Shown one piece after another: positions 51,708 to 60,880 of a DNA stretch of 64,000 bases. Under the pieces are notes generated by a model. The model was given only the letters and a program-made list of their open reading frames with translations, ran no database searches and was not told the origin of the DNA. Position 1 is the stretch's first letter. Every line of letters begins with the position of its first letter. The DNA comes from Bacteroidaceae bacterium (GTDB taxonomy: Bacteria; Bacteroidota; Bacteroidia; Bacteroidales; Bacteroidaceae). The stretch lies in assembly GCA_017560945.1 (NCBI GenBank), contig JAFZDY010000052.1, positions 1 through 64,000 of the forward strand. Direction: 5' to 3'. A program made the translations under genes and the position numbers.

Positions 51708-54239
51708 ATGAATAGTCAGTTTTCGCCAAAATTGTCAATAGTACTGGCTTATAGTCGCGAGGAAGCAGTGCGTTTGCAGACTCCCTTTATAGGCTCCGAA
51801 CACCTGTTACTGGGCATCATACGCGATGGAGACGGACGGGCAATAGATGCATTGAATACCCTGTCGGTAGACTTAGTGAATGTGAAGCAGGAGTTGGAGA
51901 TGAAACTGCGTGAGCAAGGGGCTTCTGTGAACTTGGATGAACCGAATTTGAACGAAGAAGCATCCAGATTGTTACGTCTGAGTGTATTGGAGGCGCGCCT
52001 GCATCGTAGCGACGAGGTGTGCACCGAACACGTATTATTGGCAATGTTAAAGGAAAAGAAAAATATGGTAGCAAAAATATTGGAAGACAACAAGGTAAAT
52101 TACACTCAAGTGGTGCAGGTCTTGAATGGTGCAACACCAGAGACGCGTCCTCAGATGGGATTTGGACTTGACGACGATGATGAGGAAGACGATGGCTTGG
52201 GTTATGCTGATAACAAGCATGATTCGGCCAATGGAGAACCCCGCCAGCAAGGACAATCGGCCACTACTACTCGCCAGGCAAAGAGCGCAAACGATACTCC
52301 TGTCATCGATAGTTTCGGTGTTGACATGACTCGTGCTGCCGCCGAGGGTAAACTTGATCCCGTGGTTGGTCGTGAGAAGGAAATAGAGCGATTGGCACAA
52401 ATCCTTAGCCGAAGGAAGAAGAATAACCCTGTCCTTATAGGTGAACCAGGTGTAGGAAAAAGTGCTATTGTTGAGGGACTTGCCCTGCGCATCGTTCAAC
52501 GCAAGGTTTCACGTTTGCTCTTTGGTAAACGCTTGGTGGCATTGGATATGACCAGTGTGGTGGCAGGTACTAAGTATCGTGGTCAATTCGAGGAGCGTAT
52601 TCGCTCCATCCTCAATGAGTTGCAGAAGAATCCTGATGTTATTCTCTTCATCGACGAAATACATACCATCGTAGGAGCTGGCTCGGCACCAGGTTCGATG
52701 GATGCTGCTAATATGTTGAAGCCGGCTTTGGCGCGTGGCGAGATTCAGTGTATAGGTGCGACCACTTTGGATGAATATCGTAAAAGTATCGAGAAGGATG
52801 GAGCCCTCGAACGACGTTTTCAAAAGGTTATTGTAGAGCCTTCTACGTCCGATGAGACACTTCAAATATTGCAAAATATCAAGGATAAATACGAGGAGCA
52901 CCACAATGTTCGCTATACTCCCGAAGCCATTCAGGCGTGTGTCAAATTGGCAGAAAGATATTTGACTGATCGTAGTTTCCCCGATAAGGCGATAGATGTA
53001 ATGGACGAAGCCGGCTCTCGTGTTCATCTGATCAATATCAGTGTGCCAAAGGAAATAGAGGAACAGGAAAAATTGCTCGAAGAGTTGAAAGAGCAGAAGA
53101 ACTTGGCCGTTCGCCAGCAAAATTATGAATTGGCCGCAAGTTTCCGCGACAAGGCTCGTCGTATGGAAGAGGAATTGGAGGCTCAGAAGCGTGAACTTGA
53201 AAAACAACAGAAGGATACTCCACAAGTGGTTGATGAAGAGGATATTGCCGGAGTTGTCTCTATGATGTCGGGCATCCCTGTACAACGTATGGCGCAGGCT
53301 GAAGGTGTCAAGTTAAAAGGTATGAAGGAGGGATTGATGTCGAAGGTTATCGCACAAGATGCGGCCGTGGAGACATTGGTGAAGGCTATACTTCGTAGTC
53401 GTGTGGGATTGAAGGATCCCAATCGTCCAATAGGCACATTTATGTTCTTGGGTCCTACAGGAGTTGGAAAAACGTTGCTTGTCAAGGAATTAGCGCAGTA
53501 TATGTTTGGCTCGTCAGACGCGCTTATTCGTGTCGACATGAGTGAATACATGGAGAAACATGCCGTTAGCCGTTTGGTTGGCGCACCTCCGGGTTATGTG
53601 GGATACGAAGAAGGTGGTCAATTGACCGAACGTGTACGTCGCAAACCTTATTCAATAGTACTTTTTGATGAGATAGAAAAGGCTCATAGCGAGGTGTTTA
53701 ATATGCTTTTGCAAGTAATGGATGAAGGCAGATTGACCGATAGTTATGGTCGTACTATCGACTTTAAAAACACCATCATTATCATGACTTCAAACGTGGG
53801 TACTCGCCAATTGAAGGACTTTGGTAAAGGTGTAGGTTTTACTGCTCACATAAAAGATGATAAAGAGGTGTCGCGCAGTGTCATACAGAAGGCTTTGAAT
53901 AAGCATTTCTCACCCGAATTCCTCAATCGTGTGGACGAAATAATCACTTTTGATCAATTGGATAAAACCGCTATCCGTCGCATCGTAGACATTGAACTAA
54001 AGGGCCTTTTAAAGCGTGTAGAGGGACTTGGATACCACCTCGAACTTACTGATGCTGCTTGTGACTTGTTGGCTGATAAGGGATACGATGTGCAGTTTGG
54101 TGCTCGCCCCTTAAAACGTGCCGTACAAACCTATGTAGAGGATTTACTATCCGAGTTGCTGGTAGATGGAACTATCCCTGTGGATTCTACCATTCGCATT
54201 GATAAACATCCCGAAAAAGACGAATTGTTAATCGTTTAG
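51708..54239 (+). CDS. clpC: ATP-dependent Clp protease ATP-binding subunit ClpC
   Basis: 843 residues from the ATG at 51708 ([20 protein letters not shown]); the frame is open from 51636, but the promoter element lies there. HSP100 unfoldase: double Clp N-repeat (~1-145), a linker with acidic [17 protein letters not shown]-1 (Walker [14 protein letters not shown]; Walker [10 protein letters not shown]), a short middle helix ([20 protein letters not shown]), AAA-2 ([25 protein letters not shown]) and the C-terminal D2 small domain. The short middle region fits ClpC rather than ClpB. With ClpP (not in the window) it degrades misfolded proteins. No mcsA/mcsB/ctsR neighbours are present. Confidence 0.94.
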   Translation: MNSQFSPKLSIVLAYSREEAVRLQTPFIGSEHLLLGIIRDGDGRAIDALNTLSVDLVNVKQELEMKLREQGASVNLDEPNLNEEASRLLRLSVLEARLHRSDEVCTEHVLLAMLKEKKNMVAKILEDNKVNYTQVVQVLNGATPETRPQMGFGLDDDDEEDDGLGYADNKHDSANGEPRQQGQSATTTRQAKSANDTPVIDSFGVDMTRAAAEGKLDPVVGREKEIERLAQILSRRKKNNPVLIGEPGVGKSAIVEGLALRIVQRKVSRLLFGKRLVALDMTSVVAGTKYRGQFEERIRSILNELQKNPDVILFIDEIHTIVGAGSAPGSMDAANMLKPALARGEIQCIGATTLDEYRKSIEKDGALERRFQKVIVEPSTSDETLQILQNIKDKYEEHHNVRYTPEAIQACVKLAERYLTDRSFPDKAIDVMDEAGSRVHLINISVPKEIEEQEKLLEELKEQKNLAVRQQNYELAASFRDKARRMEEELEAQKRELEKQQKDTPQVVDEEDIAGVVSMMSGIPVQRMAQAEGVKLKGMKEGLMSKVIAQDAAVETLVKAILRSRVGLKDPNRPIGTFMFLGPTGVGKTLLVKELAQYMFGSSDALIRVDMSEYMEKHAVSRLVGAPPGYVGYEEGGQLTERVRRKPYSIVLFDEIEKAHSEVFNMLLQVMDEGRLTDSYGRTIDFKNTIIIMTSNVGTRQLKDFGKGVGFTAHIKDDKEVSRSVIQKALNKHFSPEFLNRVDEIITFDQLDKTAIRRIVDIELKGLLKRVEGLGYHLELTDAACDLLADKGYDVQFGARPLKRAVQTYVEDLLSELLVDGTIPVDSTIRIDKHPEKDELLIV

Positions 54240-54250
54240 TAATATGTCAA

Positions 54251-54282
54251 AATGTCAGAGAAACAACTCTGGCATTTTTTTT
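54251..54282 (+). terminator. Terminator of clpC
   Basis: AATGTCAGAG (54251-54260) / CTCTGGCATT (54267-54276), one G-T pair, followed by eight T residues. Confidence 0.88.
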
Positions 54283-54342
54283 GTTTTTATATATTCGAAA
54301 AGTTGAATAAATAACGAACTAACATAAGAAATAATAAGTATT

Positions 54343-56394
54343 ATGCAGAAAGGTAACATCGGGGTTACGACCGAGAACATCTTCCCCGTCATCAAAAAGT
54401 TCTTGTATAGCGATCATGAGATTTTCCTTCGCGAATTGGTTTCCAATGCTGTGGATGCTACCCAAAAATTGAAAACCTACGCTTCAAAGGGTGATTTTAA
54501 AGGCGAATTGGGCGACATTACTGTACGTGTGAATCTCGATAAAGAGGCTGGAACTATCACCATCAGTGACCATGGTATAGGTATGACTGCTGAGGAAATC
54601 GACAAGTATATCAATCAGATTGCATTTTCTGGTGCAAATGATTTCTTGGACAAGTATAAGGACGATGCTAACGCTATCATTGGACACTTCGGCCTTGGTT
54701 TCTACTCTGCCTTCATGGTAGCCAAGAAGGTGGATATTATCACTCGTTCATACCAAGAAGGTGCGCAAGCCGTGAAGTGGAGTTGTGACGGAAGTCCTGA
54801 ATTTACGCTTGAAGAGGCTGAACGCGCTGAACGTGGTACTGACATTGTACTTTACATCGATGATGATTGCAAAGAGTTTCTTGAAGAGAGCCGTATTTCT
54901 GCTCTGTTGAACAAGTATTGCCGTTTCTTGCCTGTGACCGTTGCTTTCGGTAAGAAAAAGGATTGGAAAGATGGTAAACAAATTGAGACAGAGGAGGATA
55001 ATGTAATCAATAATACAGATCCCCTGTGGATGAAAAAGCCACAAGATTTGAAAGATGAGGATTATAAGAAGTTTTATCGCGACCTATATCCTATGTCCGA
55101 TGAACCCCTCTTCTGGATTCACCTCAATGTGGATTATCCCTTCAACTTGACAGGTGTACTCTATTTCCCAAAAATTAAGAGCAACATTGATCTTCAGAAG
55201 AATAAAATTCAGCTTTATTGCAATCAAGTATATGTGACAGATTCAGTGGAAGGTATTGTACCTGACTTCCTTACCTTGTTGCATGGTGTGATTGACTCTC
55301 CAGACATCCCATTGAATGTGTCACGCTCTTATCTTCAGAGTGATAGCAATGTGAAAAAGATCTCTACTTACATCTCAAAGAAGGTCGCAGATCGTTTGCA
55401 AAGCATCTTTAAAAATGACCGTAAGGAGTTCGAGCAAAAATGGGATGACTTGAAACTCTTCATTCACTATGGATTGCTTACTCAAGAGGACTTTTATGAT
55501 AAGGCTAATAAGTTTACGCTCTTCAAGGATACAGATGACAAATTCTATACTTACGAAGAGTATCAGACACTTATCAAGGACAATCAGACAGATAAGGATG
55601 GAAATCTTATCTACCTTTATGCCAATAATAAAGAGGAACAATATGCTTACATTGAAGCAGCTACTGCCAAGGGATACAATGTATTGTTGATGGATGGCCA
55701 GTTGGATACTGCTTTAGTGGGTATGTTGGAGCACAAACTCGAAAAGGCACGTTTCACTCGCGTGGATAGTGATGTAGTAGATCGTCTCATCGCTAAAGAA
55801 GAGGCTAAGAATGCCAATATTGAAGCTGGTAAGAGCGAAATTCTTTCGTCAGTATTCCGTAGCCAATTGCCTCAAGTAAATAAGGTAGAGTTTCATGTCG
55901 AGGCTCATTCTTTGGGGGAAACAGCTAGTCCTATCCTTATCACTCAAGGTGAATATATGCGACGAATGAAAGAGATGGCAAATTTGCAACCTGGCATGGC
56001 TTTTTATGGTGAGATGCCAGATATGTTTAATCTTGTGCTCAATGTGGATCACAAACTCATAAAGAGCGTGTTGGCTGATACTGATAAGGAGTGTGAGGCA
56101 GAATTGTCGCCAATCGAAGCCGAACTTCGTGGTTTGAATGCTCGTCAAGCTGTGCTTGAGCAGGCACAAAAGGATAAGAAGGTCGATGAAATATCTGAGG
56201 CAGAGAAGAATGATTTAGAAGACGTAGAAAAGAAAATTGCTGCTGAAAAGAGCAAAAAAGAGGCTGTGATTAGCAAATTCGCTTCAGAAAATAAGGTTGT
56301 ACATCAACTTATTGACCTTGCTTTGCTTCAGAATGGAATGCTCAAGGGTGAAGCTCTTAATAATTTTGTGAAGCGCAGTATCGATTTAATTTGA
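54343..56394 (+). CDS. htpG: Molecular chaperone HtpG (Hsp90)
   Basis: 683 residues. GHKL ATPase N-domain: IFLRELVSNAVDATQKLKTY (catalytic Glu), ISDHGIGMTAEEIDKYI, AFSGANDFLDKY, IGHFGLGFYSAFMVAKKVDI. Middle domain with GVLYFPKI and LNVSRSYLQSDSNVKKISTY; dimerising C-domain with a Lys/Glu-rich helical insert (LEQAQKDKKVDEISEAEKND). Cytosolic stress chaperone. It follows clpC after a terminator, so the two proteostasis genes are neighbours but probably separate units. Confidence 0.96.
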   Translation: MQKGNIGVTTENIFPVIKKFLYSDHEIFLRELVSNAVDATQKLKTYASKGDFKGELGDITVRVNLDKEAGTITISDHGIGMTAEEIDKYINQIAFSGANDFLDKYKDDANAIIGHFGLGFYSAFMVAKKVDIITRSYQEGAQAVKWSCDGSPEFTLEEAERAERGTDIVLYIDDDCKEFLEESRISALLNKYCRFLPVTVAFGKKKDWKDGKQIETEEDNVINNTDPLWMKKPQDLKDEDYKKFYRDLYPMSDEPLFWIHLNVDYPFNLTGVLYFPKIKSNIDLQKNKIQLYCNQVYVTDSVEGIVPDFLTLLHGVIDSPDIPLNVSRSYLQSDSNVKKISTYISKKVADRLQSIFKNDRKEFEQKWDDLKLFIHYGLLTQEDFYDKANKFTLFKDTDDKFYTYEEYQTLIKDNQTDKDGNLIYLYANNKEEQYAYIEAATAKGYNVLLMDGQLDTALVGMLEHKLEKARFTRVDSDVVDRLIAKEEAKNANIEAGKSEILSSVFRSQLPQVNKVEFHVEAHSLGETASPILITQGEYMRRMKEMANLQPGMAFYGEMPDMFNLVLNVDHKLIKSVLADTDKECEAELSPIEAELRGLNARQAVLEQAQKDKKVDEISEAEKNDLEDVEKKIAAEKSKKEAVISKFASENKVVHQLIDLALLQNGMLKGEALNNFVKRSIDLI

Positions 56395-56411
56395 TAAAAG
56401 GTGTTTTGACG

Positions 56412-56468
56412 GCACGGATTACGCGGATTTTTCAATGATAAAACCATTTTGCGTAATCCGTGCTATTT
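56412..56468 (+). repeat. Dispersed long-armed inverted repeat, copy 3 (htpG terminator)
   Basis: Perfect 13-bp arms GCACGGATTACGC (56412-56424) and GCGTAATCCGTGC (56451-56463), followed by TATTTTT. It belongs to the same family as the elements at 19807, 47334 and 56912 and here probably terminates htpG. Confidence 0.8.
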
Positions 56469-56558
56469 TTACATGGAAATAGGCTATTACTTAACTTTCC
56501 AAGTATCAATGAGTTGATGGATTAGACGAAAAAAACTTGGAAAAAAGTCTTTGAAATA

Positions 56559-56590
56559 TTTGGCTAGTATATGAAAAAGCAGTACCTTTG
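56559..56590 (+). promoter_or_regulatory. Promoter of the tRNA-Arg pair
   Basis: TTTG (56559-56562), 20 nt, TACCTTTG (56583-56590), 18 bp before the first tRNA. Confidence 0.8.
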
Positions 56591-56608
56591 CACTCGTTAA
56601 ACAAACAA

Positions 56609-56682
56609 GGTCGCGTAGCTCAACTGAATAGAGTAGCTGACTACGGATCAGCCGGTTACAGGTTTGAATCCTGTCGCGATCA
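56609..56682 (+). tRNA. tRNA-Arg (anticodon ACG), copy 1
   Basis: 74 nt. Acceptor GGTCGCG/CGCGATC, anticodon stem GCTGA/TCAGC around CTACGGA (anticodon ACG), T-arm ACAGGTTTGAATCCTGT. The first anticodon base is probably edited to inosine, as for all ACG tRNA-Arg. Confidence 0.95.
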
Positions 56683-56712
56683 CGATACTTCATAAATATT
56701 TGTTTGACATTT

Positions 56713-56786
56713 GGCTCCGTAGCTCAACTGAATAGAGCATCTGACTACGGATCAGAAGGTTACAGGTTTGAATCCTGTCGGAGTCA
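56713..56786 (+). tRNA. tRNA-Arg (anticodon ACG), copy 2
   Basis: 74 nt, 30 bp after the first copy. Acceptor GGCTCCG/CGGAGTC, anticodon stem TCTGA/TCAGA around CTACGGA (ACG). The D-arm and T-arm are the same as in copy 1 while the acceptor and anticodon stems differ by paired changes. Confidence 0.95.
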
Positions 56787-56790
56787 CAAG

Positions 56791-56829
56791 GAATACTCTC
56801 GCTGTGAAGCGAGGGTATTCTTTGCTTTT
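56791..56829 (+). terminator. Terminator of the tRNA-Arg unit
   Basis: A 13-bp stem GAATACTCTCGCT / AGCGAGGGTATTC (one G-T) with GTGA loop, followed by TTTGCTTTT. Confidence 0.85.
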
Positions 56830-56911
56830 ATAAGGATTGTATTTATTTCTTCAAGGTGGCTATAAGGTGTTTTTCACTTTCTCCATCTTTTTACTCAATG
56901 AATAATAAAAA

Positions 56912-56969
56912 CGCGAATTACACCGAATAATACGGATGGTTTGAATCCGTGTATCCTGTGTAATCCGCG
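56912..56969. repeat. Dispersed long-armed inverted repeat, copy 4
   Basis: CGCGAATTACAC (56912-56923) pairs with GTGTAATCCGCG (56958-56969) with one mismatch; ACGGAT (56932) and ATCCGT (56945) pair inside. It lies beyond the stop of hpt (-) and after the tRNA terminator (+). Confidence 0.75.
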
Positions 56970-57007
56970 CCTAATTATTAGGGGTTGGATTAATATTGTA
57001 AAGCTAA

Positions 57008-57544
57008 TTACTCCATTACTTGGTAAATGTGGCGGAGATTGCGACCTTCGTGATCGTAATCCAATCCATATCCTACAATGAATTCATTTTCAATATCGAA
57101 ACAACGATACGGAATATCCAAATCTACTTTTAAGTTTCCTGGCTTTACCAACAGAGATGAGATGTATACTTCGGCAGGATTCTTGTCCTCCAACATATGA
57201 AGCAACTCCTTCATAGTGAAACCTGAATCGACAATATCCTCTACGATTACTACGGTACGTCCTTCGATGCTCTGAGTCAATCCTAAAAGGTGTTTGATTT
57301 GACCTGTAGAACTATCTCCTTCGTAAGATGCTACTCGTACAAATGTGATTTCACAAGGTATTGTAATGTCGCGTAACAAATCTGCGGCAAAAACGAACGA
57401 ACCATTTAGAATAACAAGGAACAGGGGATTCTTGCCTGCTAAATCGTTATTCATTTTTGTTGCTAATTCTTTTACACGACTGAGAATTTTATCCTCGGTG
57501 ATATACAAGCCAAAGAGTTTATCTTTTACTTTTACGGTATCCAT
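57008..57544 (-). CDS. hpt: Hypoxanthine phosphoribosyltransferase
   Basis: 178 residues. It converts hypoxanthine or guanine plus PRPP to IMP or GMP. PRPP-binding motif TVVIVEDIVDSGFTMKELL; N-terminal catalytic loop FLVILNGSFVFAADLLRDI; flexible loop VRVASYEGDSSTGQ; C-terminal IENEFIVGYGLDYDHEGRN (purine-binding region). Last gene of a minus-strand unit with a DUF5020 protein and an NCS2 permease, so the operon covers purine base uptake and salvage. Confidence 0.95.
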   Translation of the reverse strand: MDTVKVKDKLFGLYITEDKILSRVKELATKMNNDLAGKNPLFLVILNGSFVFAADLLRDITIPCEITFVRVASYEGDSSTGQIKHLLGLTQSIEGRTVVIVEDIVDSGFTMKELLHMLEDKNPAEVYISSLLVKPGNLKVDLDIPYRCFDIENEFIVGYGLDYDHEGRNLRHIYQVME

Positions 57545-57581
57545 TGTTTCGTTGTATGTTTATTTTTATGTAAAAACGATG

Positions 57582-58304
57582 TTAGAATGTCCATTTAGCT
57601 GCTAATGTGGGGATAAGATAGAATCTATTGTTGATTCCATCTGTAGGCCATACCAAATTGTTGCAGATTTCCATTTCTGCACCTACACTTAACTTGCAAT
57701 CATCATCCACACTATCAAGTTGCCATAAATTTACCCAAAATTGTGGTTCACTGCTTAGAATCAATGAACCATTTACACTATTGTCGTGCCAAAGGTCTGC
57801 GTAACCACTGAATGTATAGAGACCTTCGCCAAAATGTATGCCCCATACAGTGGTGATTTGCCAACTATGATTGGTCTCCACCACCTGATTAGCCAAATAT
57901 TTGTATAACAACTGCAAAGAGAAAGTCTTACTGAAGTCTGCATTTGCCCAATTCCATGCTGCACCTGTCAAATATGCATCATTGTAACTTCCTGTTATTC
58001 CAGACAAACCTCCATTGTACTCAATATGCAAAGCTATAGGAGACTCCCAGAAACGGAGCTCACGTGAAAATTCAGTATATACACTCTCTAATTTGTTGTC
58101 GGCAAAATTTCCATCTACAAAGAAATAGGTACTTCCCCATTTGTCTGCTGTAAAGTTTTCAATGGTAGCTGTCCAATGCGGACGATTGGATAATTCGCTT
58201 CCATATATATTGTTACCGAAATCGTGGTGCATCTGAACGTTTAATTGTGCTGCCAAATGCAGTGATACAAATGCTAATGCAATGGATGATATGATTTTTT
58301 TCAT
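57582..58304 (-). CDS. DUF5020 family outer-membrane protein (Tsx-like)
   Basis: 240 residues. Signal peptide (SSIALAFVSLHLAAQLNVQM). The rest is alternating beta strands with many aromatic residues (RPHWTATIENFTADKWGSTY, FFVDGNFADNKLESVYTEFS, ELRFWESPIALHIEYNGGLS, QFWVNLWQLDSVDDDCKLSV), ending in a C-terminal aromatic (AAKWTF) as expected for outer-membrane barrels. Length and pattern resemble nucleoside channel Tsx, and I recognise it as DUF5020. Its place between a purine permease and hpt suggests it passes purine bases or nucleosides through the outer membrane (inference). Confidence 0.75.
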   Translation of the reverse strand: MKKIISSIALAFVSLHLAAQLNVQMHHDFGNNIYGSELSNRPHWTATIENFTADKWGSTYFFVDGNFADNKLESVYTEFSRELRFWESPIALHIEYNGGLSGITGSYNDAYLTGAAWNWANADFSKTFSLQLLYKYLANQVVETNHSWQITTVWGIHFGEGLYTFSGYADLWHDNSVNGSLILSSEPQFWVNLWQLDSVDDDCKLSVGAEMEICNNLVWPTDGINNRFYLIPTLAAKWTF

Positions 58305-58360
58305 TGTTATTACCTTTATGAATTACTGAAAATAGTGATTTCTCTCGATGTTGTATTTAC

Positions 58361-59647
58361 TTACAAAAGGAATTTAAGTAAGAATACTGCTGCCAGTACA
58401 TACATACCCACAGACAAAACCTTCCTATTTCCACTGAGGAGATTGATGATCACATACATTAGATGTCCCAACATAATACCATCAGAGATGCTGTACGCCA
58501 AGGGCATAAAGATGATGCAAATGAAAGCAGGAATTGATTCTTTGTAATCGAAGAAGTCAATTTTCCAGATGTTGCTCATCATCATCAATCCGACTAATAC
58601 CAACACAGGGGCTGTTGCTGCGGCTGGTATAGCCAAGAAGAAGGGTGCAAAGAACAAGGAAATGAGGAAACATATACCAGTAACAAAGGAGGTAAATCCG
58701 CTACGACCACCTTCGTTTACACCTGCTGCACTTTCTACATATACAGCTACGGTACTTGTACCCATTACAGCACCAGCAGCTGTAGATACAGAGTCAACCA
58801 TAAATATCTTCTTAAGTCCGGGAATCTTTCCGTCTTCCTTTATCATTCCTGCACGGTTTGTAACACCTATTACAGTACCAATACAGTCGAACAAATCTAC
58901 AAACAAAAGGGTAAACACGATGATTACCATGTCTTTAGTAAATATACCTTGCCATTCGAGTTGCATAAATATAGGTTCAATGCTAGGAGGTACACTGAAT
59001 ACGCCACTGATTTCTGTTACTCCCATGGGGATACCGATAAGTGTGGTGGCTATGATACCTATCAACAAAGCACCTTTTATGTCTTTTACTAACATAATGG
59101 AAGTCAATGCTATACCTATTAGACCAAGAAGGCCTGAACCTGAAGTTAAGTTACCCAAACTAACCAATGTAGCCTCGTTGTCCACGATGACACCTGCATT
59201 TTTCAATCCAATGAATGCTATGTAGAGTCCAATACCTGCACTGATTGCACTTTTTAAAGAGTCAGGAATCACTTCTACTATCTTTTCGCGTAAGTTTGTA
59301 ACGGTCAATAAAATGAATACCAAACCTTCGAGGAATACCGCCGTCAGTGCAAATTGCCAAGAGTAGCCCATAATCAAAACCACCGTGTAAGCAAAAAATG
59401 CGTTCAATCCCATACCTGGTGCAAGCGCCAATGGTAATTTTGCATACAATGCCATAAAAATGGTCGGAAGTGCCGACATCAATACTGTGGTTGTGAACAA
59501 GGCTCCCTTGTCCATACCTGTTTCACCAAGGATACTAGGATTTACAGCCAAGATGTAGGCCATTGTAAGGAATGTGGTGATACCAGCCATGACTTCCGTC
59601 TTAACGGTAGTCTCTTTTGGATTGAATCCGAAAAGTTTTCCAAGCAT
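58361..59647 (-). CDS. NCS2 family purine permease (AzgA/PbuG/GhxP type)
   Basis: 428 residues with about 12 membrane segments. Signatures of the hypoxanthine/guanine branch: MLGKLFGFNPKETTVKTEVM AGITTFLTMAYIL at the N-terminus, LALAPGMGLNAFFAYTVV (substrate-site helix), SAISAGIGLYIAFIGLKNAG, FVDLFDCIGTVIGVTNRAGM and GTSTVAVYVESAAGVNEGGR SGF (the conserved motif in TM10). A proton-coupled importer of hypoxanthine, guanine or adenine. First gene of the purine salvage operon with DUF5020 and hpt downstream. Upstream a TATCTTTG -7 element; no purine riboswitch recognised. Confidence 0.92.
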   Translation of the reverse strand: MLGKLFGFNPKETTVKTEVMAGITTFLTMAYILAVNPSILGETGMDKGALFTTTVLMSALPTIFMALYAKLPLALAPGMGLNAFFAYTVVLIMGYSWQFALTAVFLEGLVFILLTVTNLREKIVEVIPDSLKSAISAGIGLYIAFIGLKNAGVIVDNEATLVSLGNLTSGSGLLGLIGIALTSIMLVKDIKGALLIGIIATTLIGIPMGVTEISGVFSVPPSIEPIFMQLEWQGIFTKDMVIIVFTLLFVDLFDCIGTVIGVTNRAGMIKEDGKIPGLKKIFMVDSVSTAAGAVMGTSTVAVYVESAAGVNEGGRSGFTSFVTGICFLISLFFAPFFLAIPAAATAPVLVLVGLMMMSNIWKIDFFDYKESIPAFICIIFMPLAYSISDGIMLGHLMYVIINLLSGNRKVLSVGMYVLAAVFLLKFLL

Positions 59648-59677
59648 AATTTTAGATTCTTTTATTTATTTTGGCTA

Positions 59678-59685
59678 CAAAGATA
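59678..59685 (-). promoter_or_regulatory. -7 element of the purine salvage operon
   Basis: TATCTTTG on the minus strand, 30 bp upstream of the permease start; no -33 TTTG. Confidence 0.55.
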
Positions 59686-59710
59686 GAAACAATTTCTTTA
59701 TAAATACCAT

Positions 59711-59746
59711 AAAACGCCCTAAATCTTAATCGATATAGAGCGTTTT
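59711..59746. terminator. Terminator between dapA and the permease gene
   Basis: AAAACGCCCTA (59711-59721) / TAGAGCGTTTT (59736-59746), one non-Watson-Crick pair, with T-rich ends on both strands. It lies 22 bp past the dapA stop. Confidence 0.65.
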
Positions 59747-59768
59747 TTAGGTTTTTAGCATACTTTTC

Positions 59769-60662
59769 TTAGTACTTTATGTGCAGTTCTTGCAATATTT
59801 GGCGCATTTTCTCAAACGTAGTGATACGTGTGGGCACAAGCGGTAAGCGTAGACGGTTCTCAATCATACCCATCGCATTCAGCATAGCCTTGACACCTGC
59901 GGGGTTTCCATCGACAAAGAGTAAGCTGAACAATTCGGTGAAACTATGGTGAATTTTCAAAGCATTGGCATAGTCACCTTGTAATGCAAGGCGAGTCATA
60001 CGGCTAAATTCCTTGGGAAATGCGTTTCCTATTACAGAAATAACACCTACGGCGCCCAGTGTAATGAGGGGGAATGTAATTCCGTCGTCACCAGATATTA
60101 CATCAAAGTTTTCAGGCTTGTTCTTGATGATGTCGTCCATCTGAGTAATGTTGCCTGATGCTTCCTTGATAGCAATGACATTCTTGAAATCGCGTGCAAT
60201 GCGCAGGGTGGTTTCTGCGGTCATATTCACTCCTGTGCGACCTGGCACATTATAGAGTACGATTGGGAGTTCTGTTGATTCTGCTATCGCTTTATAGTGC
60301 TGATAAATACCTTCTTGTGAAGGTTTGTTATAGTAAGGTACAACGGATAAAATAGCGTCAATACCCGTAAAATCGTCATTCTTTAAACTATCGATAATAG
60401 CTTGAGTATTATTACCTCCACAACCGAGCATGATGGGGATTCGTCCATTTACACGCTCCACCACGAGGCGAGTAATCTCTTTTTTTTCTTCTGTGGACAA
60501 TGTAGGAGTTTCGGCTGTAGTACCTAATACGCACAGGAAATCTGCACCATTTTGTACCAAATGGTCAACCATACGCATTAAGGCAGGATAATCAACTGAA
60601 CCATCTTCCTTGAAAGGGGTAATGAGGGCCACGCCCATTCCTTTAAATCTACGGTATATCAT
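59769..60662 (-). CDS. dapA: 4-hydroxy-tetrahydrodipicolinate synthase
   Basis: 297 residues. It condenses pyruvate and aspartate semialdehyde, the first step of the diaminopimelate/lysine branch. TIM-barrel aldolase with Schiff-base Lys166 in NVIAIKEASGNITQMDDI, Tyr137 in LPIVLYNVPGRTGVNM, and the substrate motif GTTAETPTLSTEEK (GTTGE variant with Ala for Gly). Length is normal. Monocistronic between two terminator/repeat regions. Confidence 0.96.
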   Translation of the reverse strand: MIYRRFKGMGVALITPFKEDGSVDYPALMRMVDHLVQNGADFLCVLGTTAETPTLSTEEKKEITRLVVERVNGRIPIMLGCGGNNTQAIIDSLKNDDFTGIDAILSVVPYYNKPSQEGIYQHYKAIAESTELPIVLYNVPGRTGVNMTAETTLRIARDFKNVIAIKEASGNITQMDDIIKNKPENFDVISGDDGITFPLITLGAVGVISVIGNAFPKEFSRMTRLALQGDYANALKIHHSFTELFSLLFVDGNPAGVKAMLNAMGMIENRLRLPLVPTRITTFEKMRQILQELHIKY

Positions 60663-60705
60663 ATAGATAGCGTTTCTTTCGTTTCAATTTTAAACTAATT
60701 GGCCG

Positions 60706-60713
60706 CAAAATTA
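60706..60713 (-). promoter_or_regulatory. -7 element of dapA
   Basis: TAATTTTG on the minus strand, 44 bp upstream of the dapA start; no -33 partner seen. Confidence 0.5.
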
Positions 60714-60880
60714 CAAAATAAATTCGGTAAAAACAGCGTTTTGCTTGACAAATATTCCTCTTTCCTGTGATTTTAGAAACAATTTTGTCTGAACTGATTG
60801 GTGGACGATGATGCTCCTTTCCTTTCTATAGTCATAATAGCTCCTTATTTTTGTTCCCTTCCTCCCTCATCTTGTCTTGT

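Noticed and set aside
56609..56786. tRNA-Arg pair as an integration site of the nearby repeats
   Set aside because: Both tRNAs are complete with a proper terminator, no partial tRNA duplicate or integrase is present, and the neighbours are housekeeping genes.
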